The notes below the pieces were generated by a model. It had not been told where the DNA came from, did no database searches, and worked only from the letters and a program-made list of their open reading frames with translations. Positions 35,646-42,655 of a stretch of 64,000 bases of DNA are shown one piece after another (the first letter of the stretch is position 1; every line of letters starts with the position of its first letter). The position numbers were made by a program, and so were the translations under genes. The DNA comes from Catonella morbi ATCC 51271. GTDB taxonomy: Bacteria > Bacillota > Clostridia > Lachnospirales > Lachnospiraceae. Location of the stretch: positions 558,001-622,000 of the forward strand of contig NZ_KI535368.1 in NCBI RefSeq assembly GCF_000160035.2, given 5' to 3'.

Positions 35646-35739
35646 TCATCGTGAGTATTTTGTGGCTTTAGACATAAAATACTCACAATGATTAGGCAAG
35701 CTGCACAATTTACCTGTACTTAAATTGTGCAGTTTGCCT
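35646..35739. terminator. Two adjacent long hairpins
   Basis: The first hairpin has 16-base arms at 35646-35661 and 35676-35691 (tcatcgtgagtatttt-type, one mismatch). The second has 19-base arms at 35694-35712 and 35721-35739 (aggcaagctgcacaattta-type, one mismatch). They lie between the phosphatase stop and the next gene. One may terminate the phosphatase transcript. Two such long stems side by side are unusual. Confidence 0.6.
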
Positions 35740-35762
35740 AAGAGTGATTAATCAATTTAATT

Positions 35763-36218
35763 TCAGTGTGGGATTAATTCATTAAGCAGACCTGTACAGC
35801 CCTCCAGCACATCTCTGTAAGTTGCATCAAAATCACCTGTATACCATGGGTCTGCTATATCTCCCGATTTACCTGCAAAAGACAGGAGCTTGTTTATCTT
35901 ATTTTTAGGATCTCCTTTTAAGATTCTGTCGAGGTCTCTGATGTTATTTGTATCCATGGCTATTATATAGTCAAATTTCCCATAGTCTGCCTTGGTTATC
36001 TGGGTAGATGTATGAGGCAGGACAGGAACTCCGACTTTCCTCAGCTTCTTCACCGTACCATAGTGGGTAGATTCTCCGAGCGCATCTGTGCTGGTGGCTT
36101 TTGAGTCTATAAAGAAGCTGCCTGTAAGACCTGCTTTGTTAACGAGGTCCTGGAATACGAAATGTGCCATGGTGCTGCGGCAGATGTTGCCATGGCAAAT
36201 AAAAAGTATTTTTGTCAT
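35763..36218 (-). CDS. Low-molecular-weight protein tyrosine phosphatase
   Basis: A 151-residue phosphatase. The catalytic P-loop C8-H-G-N-I-C-R14-S (CX5R) is at the N-terminus. The acid loop is in ADPWYTGDFDATY near residue 125. The length is normal for the family. It acts on phosphotyrosine (or phosphoarginine) proteins in the cytoplasm. GGAGGAAAATTTT precedes the ATG. A short relic of a related N-terminus occurs at 47467-47550. Confidence 0.92.
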   Translation of the reverse strand: MTKILFICHGNICRSTMAHFVFQDLVNKAGLTGSFFIDSKATSTDALGESTHYGTVKKLRKVGVPVLPHTSTQITKADYGKFDYIIAMDTNNIRDLDRILKGDPKNKINKLLSFAGKSGDIADPWYTGDFDATYRDVLEGCTGLLNELIPH

Positions 36219-36307
36219 AAAATTTTCCTCCTAAAATGCAGTAAATCGCCTTGTTTTGCTTGGGTTTATCTTGTACTTTGTCATATTCTTCTTAAAATAA
36301 ATATGAT

Positions 36308-36609
36308 TTATAAACAGAATGTCATATACGCCGGTATACACACTATTCTATCTTTCATTACAAGATTTCTTGGATGAATAATATAACTCTCACCTATTCT
36401 CGATTTATATTTTTCATTAAACCTATCCAGTGAAGCTGTAGTGTATTTTTTCCCTGACTTTACTTCTATCGGATACATTTTATATTTCAGCTTACTATTG
36501 TTGGATATAATGAAATCATCAAGCTTGTTCAGGTATTTTATCGCTTTTGTTTCTCTGCAACCATTTTTCCAATCCAATAATTTGTTATAAATTTTTCTTT
36601 TTAAATCAT
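36308..36609 (-). pseudogene. Broken DUF4143-type ATPase (locus C), internally deleted
   Basis: The readable C-terminal part (YPIEVKSGKKYTTASLDRF, then YIIHPRNLVMKDRIVCIPAY) is the nuclease-like end of a DUF4143 ATPase. In the same frame just upstream is KRKIYNKLLDWKNGC, the usual N-terminus of that family. All of the P-loop and central part is missing, so about 300 codons were deleted. AGGAG followed by ATG at 36609 reads ATG ATT TAA. One extra T there would restore an M-I-L-K-R-K frame, so there is also an early frameshift. The repeats upstream remain. Confidence 0.75.
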
Positions 36610-36655
36610 CTGGTTCTCCTCATCAGCCACAATATACCTCAATTTGCACACTTTT

Positions 36656-36763
36656 GATTATACGCGGAATTAATTTATGATATTTCTTTGATTATGCGCA
36701 TATTATACCAATGTTTTTCGATTATACGCAAGATAATATTATATGATTTTATGATTATACGCA
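36656..36763. repeat. Four spaced gattatacgca repeats upstream of broken ATPase C
   Basis: gattatacgc at 36656-36665, gattatgcgca at 36690-36700, gattatacgca at 36720-36730 and gattatacgca at 36753-36763. Spacings are 34, 30 and 33 bases, near three helical turns. They occupy the upstream region of the dead ATPase gene, as the repeats at 6501-6586 do for ATPase A, but with a different unit. Confidence 0.75.
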
Positions 36764-36780
36764 GCTATCTTATGCCATCC

Positions 36781-36845
36781 ACTTGCCACTACCAGGATGG
36801 ATTAGGGGCTTTCAGTCTTTAGAGACTCGTACCCCAGGAAACACG
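36781..36845 (-). mobile_element. 5' fragment of a group II intron
   Basis: On the minus strand, reading from 36845, GTGTTTCCTGGGG leads to GACTGAAAGCCCCTAATCC and a CCTGGTAGTGGCAAG segment. This parallels the 5' part of the longer intron remnant at 39505-40150 (GGTGAAAGTCCCTAATCCG). It starts immediately after the T tract of an intrinsic terminator (36846-36880), the usual target of class C introns. Only about 65 bases remain. Confidence 0.65.
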
Positions 36846-36880
36846 AAAAACAGGCGGTATTTTGCTTTACCACCTGCCAT
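36846..36880 (-). terminator. Intrinsic terminator, target of a group II intron
   Basis: Minus-strand CAGGTGGTA pairs with TACCGCCTG (36868-36876 with 36851-36859), followed by TTTTT at 36846-36850. The intron fragment begins directly after the T tract. Confidence 0.7.
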
Positions 36881-36892
36881 AAATTCATATGA

Positions 36893-37010
36893 AAATGCAC
36901 TTATCTTTGGTTGAAGAATTTGCGAGTTATCAGGCATAATAATATCTAATTCCTTGATTTGCTTAACTTGTTGATAAAGCGATGTTGAGTAGGTTTAGAA
37001 ACTGGGATTT
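36893..37010 (-). repeat. Diverged ~115 bp repeat, copy 1 (pair at 42536-42650)
   Basis: The region with cttatctttggtt, ctaattccttg and tttgcttaa is similar, at perhaps 70-75%, to 42536-42650. On the minus strand both copies end a short frame in KSQ-x-x-NLL-x-IALS. They look like the shared 3' end of a lost gene family. This fills most of the gap before the 37020-37277 gene. Confidence 0.5.
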
Positions 37011-37019
37011 AAATTATAT

Positions 37020-37277
37020 CTATTTATCGTAAAATAGTTGAGGTTTCATTCCATCCTTCTTGCACAGAAACAATACTTTTTCTGCAATTTTAATTTTTTC
37101 ATTATTGTTTAAGTTTCTATCTGAATCCATACGTTTTATACTGTCTACATATATAGCATAATCATATTCATCATATTCATCTCCCATACATAATTCCGAA
37201 TCCACAAAATATTTTATTCCTTTTTTATCATGATATTCAAGACCAGCTCTCCCTAAAAGTACGATATAATCTTGCAT
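37020..37277 (-). CDS. Small acidic hypothetical protein (85 aa)
   Basis: A short soluble protein with an acidic middle (CMGDEYDEYDYAIYV) and no recognised domain. GGGAGAGAAAT precedes the ATG, and the frame is intact. Small acidic proteins in such variable regions are sometimes immunity or anti-toxin proteins, but nothing here demonstrates that. Confidence 0.55.
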   Translation of the reverse strand: MQDYIVLLGRAGLEYHDKKGIKYFVDSELCMGDEYDEYDYAIYVDSIKRMDSDRNLNNNEKIKIAEKVLFLCKKDGMKPQLFYDK

Positions 37278-37467
37278 ATTTCTCTCCCAATAAATTCAAA
37301 TTTGTTATTATATAATTAGAAAATTAACCGGTCAATAAGATCATAAGTTAACTCTCAACTTTGTCTGGCGCAAAACATCATACTCGTCGTAAGTAAATCT
37401 CGAAAACTCTGATTTTGACTTATTTCATTGTTTATTCGTTCTTTCTAACAATAATATCCACTTAGTC

Positions 37468-38427
37468 TTATTTCATGCAATTTATGATAACTGTAATCAT
37501 CATTTCCATCTCTTCCGGTTTTGATTCGGCAATCATAATTGTGAGGGCTACAAGTGTATGGTCATCAATTGTTTTCTTACCATCAACAAATAGTACTCCA
37601 TTCTTATCCAGAAAATACAAAAACATTGTTGCAGCAATTCTTTTATTTCCATCCAAGAAACTATGATTCTTGGTTACAAAATATAATAAATGTGCTGCCT
37701 TCTCCTCTAGAGTCGGATATAAATCCTGTCCGGCAAAAGACTGATAAATATTACCGATACTTCCTTCAAAGGAGCCGTCTTTTTCTTTTCCAAAAATGTC
37801 TGATTCATCACCAAATCTCATACTTGCAATTATCTCCATACATTCTTCATATGTAAGCACATATGTTGCTGCATTACCTTTTGGTCTGGACATATTCTGG
37901 TGATCATAAGCATCCAGCAAATCCAGAGCAGTACTGTATCTTTCAATAACTGAAAGAACTTGCTTACTATCCAATGAATTCTGTGTACGCTTCATAATCT
38001 GTATTACCTCACCAAGCTGTGCGATACGATTATTATTCACCGCATATCCCCTCAATATATACTGTCTTAACACAGAGTTTGCCCACTTACGAAATTCCAC
38101 GCCACGTTTAGATTTAACACGATATCCGACAGAGATAATAACATCAAGGTTGTAAAAATCTGTCATATGTGTTTGCGTTTTGCCCTCAATAGCTCCATGT
38201 TTAGTGGTTGTCGCAAATTTTGCGACAACCACTTGATTATCCAATTCTTCACTCAATGCATTTTTGATATGTTTGCCAATAGTCTTTATATCTCGATCAA
38301 ACAGCTCAGCCATTTGATTTCTACTCAGCCAAACCATCTCTTGATTCACCGGCACTGATAATGTTACTGCCCTGTCTTCTGTTTCAAACAGAATAAGTTC
38401 ATTGTCTTTATTACTATTGTCTTTCAT
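37468..38427 (-). CDS. RhuM-Fic/Doc fusion protein, copy 1
   Basis: A protein of about 319 residues with two domains. The N-terminal half is the virulence RhuM family (MVWLSRNQMAELFDRDIKTI, YNLDVIISVGYRVKSKRGVEF). The C-terminal half is a Fic/Doc domain whose motif is HSFLDGNKRIAATMFLYFL. That is the Doc-like form HxFxDGNKR without the second Arg of classical AMPylating Fic enzymes. It may modify or phosphorylate a protein target. The start at 38427 is chosen for GGGGAGG nine bases upstream. It overlaps the HTH gene by 14 bases. It is likely toxin-like with the HTH protein as partner; this is inference. Confidence 0.85.
   Translation of the reverse strand: MKDNSNKDNELILFETEDRAVTLSVPVNQEMVWLSRNQMAELFDRDIKTIGKHIKNALSEELDNQVVVAKFATTTKHGAIEGKTQTHMTDFYNLDVIISVGYRVKSKRGVEFRKWANSVLRQYILRGYAVNNNRIAQLGEVIQIMKRTQNSLDSKQVLSVIERYSTALDLLDAYDHQNMSRPKGNAATYVLTYEECMEIIASMRFGDESDIFGKEKDGSFEGSIGNIYQSFAGQDLYPTLEEKAAHLLYFVTKNHSFLDGNKRIAATMFLYFLDKNGVLFVDGKKTIDDHTLVALTIMIAESKPEEMEMMITVIINCMK
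38203..38233. repeat. 31-bp perfect palindrome inside RhuM-Fic copy 1
   Basis: Fifteen-base arms at 38203-38217 (agtggttgtcgcaaa) and 38219-38233 (tttgcgacaaccact) lie around a single central T. They encode the V-V-V-A-K-F-A-T-T region. The palindrome lies at the edge of the segment that differs between the two gene copies. Confidence 0.85.
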
Positions 38428-38662
38428 TCTCATCATCCTCCCCACTTACAATTTTCTCAACTCCCTTTTCTTTCATCAACTCCTGCATGCGAATATAATA
38501 TTCCAAAAATCTAAATACATACGGCGGAGCATTTCTATGGCCTAACTCCCATTCTGTCACTGTTCTATAAGGAATATCAAATTGTTCACAAAACTCTTTT
38601 CTATTAAGCCCTGTGGATTCCCGCAATTCTTTCATCCTATTCTGAAATGTCTTTTCTTCCAT
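38414..38662 (-). CDS. HTH (XRE-like) regulator paired with RhuM-Fic, copy 1
   Basis: An 82-residue helix-turn-helix protein: TFQNRMKELRESTGLNRKEFC, then FDIPYRTVTEWELGHRNAPP. The XRE-like HTH spans most of the protein. The acidic tail is translated from DNA that overlaps the RhuM-Fic start. AAAGGAGGTAGCT precedes the ATG. Gene order and overlap suggest an antitoxin and autorepressor. Confidence 0.85.
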   Translation of the reverse strand: MEEKTFQNRMKELRESTGLNRKEFCEQFDIPYRTVTEWELGHRNAPPYVFRFLEYYIRMQELMKEKGVEKIVSGEDDENERQ

Positions 38663-38713
38663 AGCTACCTCCTTTACTCATTGAGTAAATTATATCACAT
38701 TTCATAATTAAAT

Positions 38714-38746
38714 AAAAGGGTATGCAATTATACACACCCTTTTTCA
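38714..38746 (-). terminator. Terminator upstream of the HTH gene, copy 1
   Basis: AAAAGGGT / ACACCCTTTTT arms lie around atgcaattatac. It is also present in copy 2 (47121-47152). On the minus strand it ends the upstream AlbA fragment before the HTH gene. Confidence 0.65.
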
Positions 38747-38775
38747 TCTTACTGAATCCTGTGATATTTCAAATT

Positions 38776-39096
38776 CTACTTAGTTACCCACATTCCATCC
38801 CTTTTTGAGCCTTTTCTTTCCAATAACCCATGTTCTTGAAGTTTTGAGCATATTTTTTTGACTCCTCCCAAACTTAGGCCGGTAGCATCAGCTACCTCTT
38901 GTAAATTACTTACTATATTAGATGACATATATTCATAAACATGTTTCTGATTATCTGTCAGGTTATTTTTCACTTTTTCCTTGTTTACACGGTTTATAAT
39001 CTCTTCACGCTCAAATTCCAAAGGAATAGTAACCTTAAGCATTCCATCTGCAAATGAAAATGCACTCCGTCCATATTTGTCAAAATTCTCTGACAC
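38776..39096 (-). pseudogene. C-terminal fragment of an AlbA_2-type regulator
   Basis: About 106 codons match only the end of an AlbA_2/GHKL-type regulator: YGRSAFSFADGMLKVTIPLEF, then a winged-helix domain (NLTDNQKHVYEYMSSNIVSN). The AlbA_2 domain is absent. The frame begins at a GTG inside the preceding GIY-YIG gene without a ribosome-binding site. It is best read as the remnant of a gene whose 5' part was replaced. A piece of the same 3' end persists near 47183-47213. Confidence 0.7.
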
Positions 39097-39346
39097 GTTT
39101 TCTACCTTCTACATTATCAATACTCCTAAGGTTTGGATTAAGCTTATCGATTATGTTGTGTATCTTCATATCTGTAAGTCGCACATTTACCTCATAGGTA
39201 GCGTAAACTCTAAACGCTAACGGTGTACATTCACTTCTGTTAAGTTGATTTACTCTTTCTCTGACATCATCAGCATATCCTATCTTTACATACTCTGGAA
39301 AAGATGGATTTGTTAAGATATAAACGACGCCTTTCTTTTCACTCAT
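39080..39346 (-). CDS. GIY-YIG (T5orf172-type) nuclease-like protein, truncated
   Basis: 88 residues: GVVYILTNPSFPEYVKIGYADDVRERVNQLN is the GIY-YIG core in its T5orf172 form, followed by YATYEVNVRLTDMKIHNII and DNVEGRKRVREF. Relatives continue past this point for about 30-60 residues. Here the frame stops and the AlbA fragment begins. The conserved region is therefore present but the C-terminus is lost, and activity is uncertain. Confidence 0.7.
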   Translation of the reverse strand: MSEKKGVVYILTNPSFPEYVKIGYADDVRERVNQLNRSECTPLAFRVYATYEVNVRLTDMKIHNIIDKLNPNLRSIDNVEGRKRVREF

Positions 39347-39504
39347 AGAACGTACCTCACAATTTACTCAATCTTTTATTTTATTCTCGTTATACCTCAA
39401 AAAAAAACATAACCATTATTGCAATGGTATTAATGCATCAATCTAACATAAAATTATATCACGGATACTGTAATTTTACTATTCCCTACTTCGTTTACAT
39501 AAAT

Positions 39505-40150
39505 CGGGTAAGATGTAAATAATTATTTTATCTACTGACCTCCCACACCATCGTGCATACCGTTTGGTACTCGGCGATTCTTTAGTTTTCACATATTTTC
39601 ATATCTGAAAATATGTGATGGTGTCGTTTCTTTCAGCAATCTTCTGATGGTCGGACACTTCTGCATACTCTTTTGCGTTCCGCAGATACCATTTGCAGAC
39701 AGTCCTCGATATGAAGTTGTCTGTCCTTAAATCCATCATTGGTTACATTCATTTACTAACACCTCCTAAAGTTCAGTCCTTCCCATTATGTTTGCAACCG
39801 TAATGGTACTATGACTTCTGCTGACTTCTTGCCATTCATTGTTACTATGGCTTCTTACCCTGTTTCCACCACTGACAAAACCTCCCTAGGTACCACACGT
39901 TTCTTTCTCTCCACCTATCTACCACATTTACCACAGCTAATTCCGAGTAGTTATTGGACTTCAGTTTGTCAGGCAACCTTATCCTTAGCCATAGCCTGAT
40001 GTGATTTCTATTTGTCAGACTGGAGATTTGCCATCCGACTTTCTTCAGATTCCACCTCACAATGGACACCCTTGTCCTCGGCGCATCCTTCCCACTACTA
40101 GGGCGGATTAGGGACTTTCACCCTTTAGAAACATGCACCTCAAGGCGTAC
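39505..40150 (-). mobile_element. Group II intron remnant with deleted maturase
   Basis: Reading the minus strand from 40150, GTACGCC is followed by GGTGAAAGTCCCTAATCCG, a long structured region and GAAGTCAGCAGAAGTC. A GGAGGTGTTAGTAA then leads to an ATG near 39756. The frame there (DRQLHIEDCLQMVSAERKR) looks like a maturase N-terminus and stops after about 40 codons. The 3' end is domain V-like (GCCGAGTACC...GGTATGCACGATGG, about 39540-39580), followed by a domain VI-like stem ending TTACCCGATTTA near 39505. Nearly all of the reverse transcriptase is missing. It is the major content of the 870-base gap here. Confidence 0.8.
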
Positions 40151-40192
40151 AAAGAAAAGGCAGACGGCATTTCAACTTGCCACCTGCCATAC
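40151..40192 (-). terminator. Terminator of the kinase gene, intron target
   Basis: Minus-strand GGCAGGTGGCA pairs with TGCCGTCTGCC (with G-U pairs), then TTTTCTTT. The group II intron remnant begins directly after this T tract. The stem lies just past the 40219 stop. Confidence 0.75.
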
Positions 40193-40218
40193 CTTGAAGC
40201 GAAAAAATATCAATTTAA

Positions 40219-40821
40219 TTAACTTAGTCCTAAAATACATTTTACTGTATTATACATTTCGATTTCTGACTTTGTTCCATCATTAACGATACAAGTAATA
40301 CCATTGACTTCACAAGTTGCCTTTACACGATTTGCAAACATAATATCTCTCTGCATCAAATTATCAAACGCTAATGCTTTATCAGTGCGGTCTTTCAAAA
40401 CATATGGAACCCATTCACGTAGTTTATAATGTGATATTTGAAATTCTGGCGACGGAACTATGCACATGTAGTTGCAATTCTTGTTTTTCATGATATCAGG
40501 GGTAAATGCAGCTCCCTCTGCGATGACAACATCAGCATCTACATCATTAATCTTTTGAAATACAGATTCTGATATTTCTTCATAGAATAGAAATTCTTCA
40601 TCGCATTGCTCTTTTGGAGTTCGCAGCCAATTCTCATCTGCCGTCATATGTCTAACCTTATTGCAAATCGGAAGCCCTTTCTTTACTGCTAAAGAAGTAA
40701 AATCATCCAAATAATCATCTGCCTTAAAATAAAAAGCTCCACACTCTTTGGATATTCGTTCTGCAACTGTGCTTTTACCGCTACAAGGAGAACCACCAAT
40801 AAATAATATCTTTTTATCCAT
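40219..40821 (-). CDS. P-loop kinase-like NTPase
   Basis: A 200-residue protein. The Walker A is GGSPCSGKST at residues 9-18. FYFKADDYLDDF follows, with acidic residues typical of small nucleoside or shikimate-type kinases. Next come ADVVIAEGAAFTPD (Walker B-like), RVKATCEVNGI and a short C-terminus. It probably phosphorylates a small molecule; the substrate is unknown. GGGAGATAAAAAA precedes the ATG. Confidence 0.8.
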   Translation of the reverse strand: MDKKILFIGGSPCSGKSTVAERISKECGAFYFKADDYLDDFTSLAVKKGLPICNKVRHMTADENWLRTPKEQCDEEFLFYEEISESVFQKINDVDADVVIAEGAAFTPDIMKNKNCNYMCIVPSPEFQISHYKLREWVPYVLKDRTDKALAFDNLMQRDIMFANRVKATCEVNGITCIVNDGTKSEIEMYNTVKCILGLS

Positions 40822-41068
40822 TTTTTTATCTCCCTATTTCCCTTTTTCCCTGCAATCAGAATTAACCTTTGAAAAAGAAATGCTCTTCCTAACTCTTAAC
40901 ATCTGATCAAAAACAATATGTTTTCTCTTCTTTTTTCCCATTTGAAACCTCTATAAAATAACGTTTTAGATTTCAAGCGCTGTCCAAATATCCATAAAAA
41001 ATCTCCTTTTTTATTTCTTTTATTCACTGAAAAATCGGAATTTACCACGGAGTAACACTCCATCCAAT

Positions 41069-41144
41069 ATATCATTTATCATAGCATAACACCCGTGTTT
41101 TTTCTACCGAAAAATAACCCCGACAGCAACATTGCCACCGGGGT
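41069..41144. other. Conserved element-end block next to recombinase relic I
   Basis: atatcatttatcatagcata (41069-41088) and a hairpin accccgacagcaac / attgccaccggggt (41117-41144) recur in order at 45209-45288 and 51593-51673. Each time a recombinase 3' end lies just to the right. The block probably holds the terminator of the recombinase gene and the element terminus or attachment region. Confidence 0.65.
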
Positions 41145-41162
41145 AAACACCCTTATTTTTTA

Positions 41163-41302
41163 TTAAATCGCCTCGAACATTTTCCTGTCTACCAGCTTTT
41201 CTCCGGCTACCTTTTCAACTTCCTTCTTTGCTGCATTAAGTTCTTCAAGCCTTACCATCTCATCCTTTGAATCATCAAAGCTAAGATGGGTATCCTCATT
41301 CA
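41163..41302 (-). pseudogene. Tyrosine recombinase 3' end, relic I
   Basis: The minus-strand frame reads DDSKDEMVRLEELNAAKKEV...KMFEAI and stop, the C-terminal tail of a Tn916-type tyrosine recombinase. The segment that should hold the nucleophile (NVYTHLGF) is altered to NEDTHLSF. It abuts the 3' end of the DUF1016 gene, so everything upstream in the recombinase has been lost. Confidence 0.8.
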
Positions 41303-42360
41303 TCGGATGTTTTCTTATTTTCTAACTGAAGATTAAACATTTCCTTCTGTGTTTCAATCTCAGCTCGTAATTCTTCTTCTGTTGGAAGATATAACTTATA
41401 TTTCGATGCAAATAATTGCTCGTTTCCATGAAGAATTGAATACTTGGCTATATCTTCATCCGTATCTGCACATAGCACAATACCAAGAGTTGGATTATCT
41501 CCTTCCTCACGTTTGAGATCATCATACATTCGAATATACATATCCATCTGCCCTACATCCTGATGCGTAATCTTAGTTGTCTTTAAATCAATCAGAACAA
41601 AGCATTTAAGAATATAGTTATAGAAAACAAGATCAATATAATAATCCTCTTTTTCTGTATGAATATGCTGCTGTCTTGCTACAAAAGCGTAGCCTTTTTC
41701 AAGTTCCATTAAAAACTTTTGGAGATTATTGATAATACATTGCTCTAGGTCAGACTCCAGATAAGACGTATCCTCTTTCATACCCAGAAATTCAGCAATA
41801 ACAGGATTCTTAATGAATTCAAGCTTTGTCTGATATTCGGAAGTCAATTCCTTCATCTCAGTTTCTACTGCTGCTTTATCCTGTATTTTAAGTATTCTAT
41901 AGTAGTATTGCGAAGATATATTCCTTTGTAATGTACGTACACTCCAGACCTGTTCAAATGCTTCTTTTTCATACCATTTCCTTGCTTCAGAATCTTCTAC
42001 TTGTAGCAATACTCTATAGTGCGTCCATGATAACAATCCAGATTGTGGATTCACTGAGTCCACAATCTTCGGGTACATCTGATAGAATCGTGCAAACTTA
42101 TACAGAGAACTCTTATCAAATCCTTTTCCATATTCCTTAGTCAATTCTTCAGACAGTGATACAATTATCTCTTTTCCATATCGCTCCGCACGCTTTCCTT
42201 CCAGTTCTTCTTCAACAATTCTCTTACCAAGAAGCCAATTTCTGTGAACAAGTGTTAAATTAACCTTAGAGTATGCAACTTTCTGAGCAGTTTCAATAAT
42301 ATTACAAGCATCTTCAAAAACACTACCTGTTTTTACATATTTCAATAATTCGTTTGCCAT
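41296..42360 (-). CDS. DUF1016 (YhcG) family putative nuclease
   Basis: A protein of about 354 residues. The N-terminal DUF1016 domain (AYSKVNLTLVHRNWLLGKRIVEEE, then YGKGFDKSSLYKFARFYQM) is followed by a PD-(D/E)xK core (YYIDLVFYNYILKCFVLIDLKT) and GNPTLGIVLCADTD-type strands. YhcG proteins often accompany restriction or phage-defence loci. The start at 42360 is preferred over 42372 for GGAG eight bases upstream. The last codons run into recombinase relic I, so the natural C-terminus may have been replaced. Confidence 0.88.
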   Translation of the reverse strand: MANELLKYVKTGSVFEDACNIIETAQKVAYSKVNLTLVHRNWLLGKRIVEEELEGKRAERYGKEIIVSLSEELTKEYGKGFDKSSLYKFARFYQMYPKIVDSVNPQSGLLSWTHYRVLLQVEDSEARKWYEKEAFEQVWSVRTLQRNISSQYYYRILKIQDKAAVETEMKELTSEYQTKLEFIKNPVIAEFLGMKEDTSYLESDLEQCIINNLQKFLMELEKGYAFVARQQHIHTEKEDYYIDLVFYNYILKCFVLIDLKTTKITHQDVGQMDMYIRMYDDLKREEGDNPTLGIVLCADTDEDIAKYSILHGNEQLFASKYKLYLPTEEELRAEIETQKEMFNLQLENKKTSDE

Positions 42361-42535
42361 AAATAACTCCATTTTGTGTCACCACAAGTAACATAAATAC
42401 AATTATTCAATATATTCCTTATGCACAATCTCATTTCCCCGTATACTCAAAAATTCTGCCTATCTTTTAATCCACTTAATTTAATTATAGTACTTAGTGA
42501 TTATACTTTCAATCCATTTTGGCTTTAGAAAAAAT

Positions 42536-42650
42536 ACTTATCTTTGGTTAAGATTTGCTGGTTATCAAACATCATACTATCCAATTCCTTGCTTTGCTTA
42601 AATTTTGGATAAAGCAATAGTGAGAAGGTTTACAATCTGGGATTTGGCTG
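42536..42650 (-). repeat. Diverged ~115 bp repeat, copy 2
   Basis: Similar to 36893-37010 in order and wording (cttatctttggtt, ccaattccttg, tttgcttaa). It lies just past the stop of the nucleotidyltransferase gene. The short minus-strand frame ends KSQIVNLLTIALSKI. Confidence 0.5.
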
Positions 42651-42655
42651 AGCGA

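Larger units (their letters stand above)
37351..38760 (-). repeat. RhuM-Fic module duplication, copy 1
   Basis: About 1.4 kb is nearly identical to 45770-47180. It covers the downstream spacer, the RhuM-Fic gene, the HTH gene and the terminator upstream of it. Similarity continues in patches into the AlbA fragment (attccatcccttt, near 38789 and 47183). The main difference inside is a segment of about 90 bases within the RhuM domain. A gene-unit duplication or two arrivals of one module explain it. Confidence 0.85.

Noticed and set aside
36656-36763. Possible CRISPR array at the gattatacgca repeats
   Set aside because: Units are only 11 bases, there are four of them, the spacers are AT-rich upstream sequence, and no cas genes are present. 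The same reasoning applies to 6501-6586.
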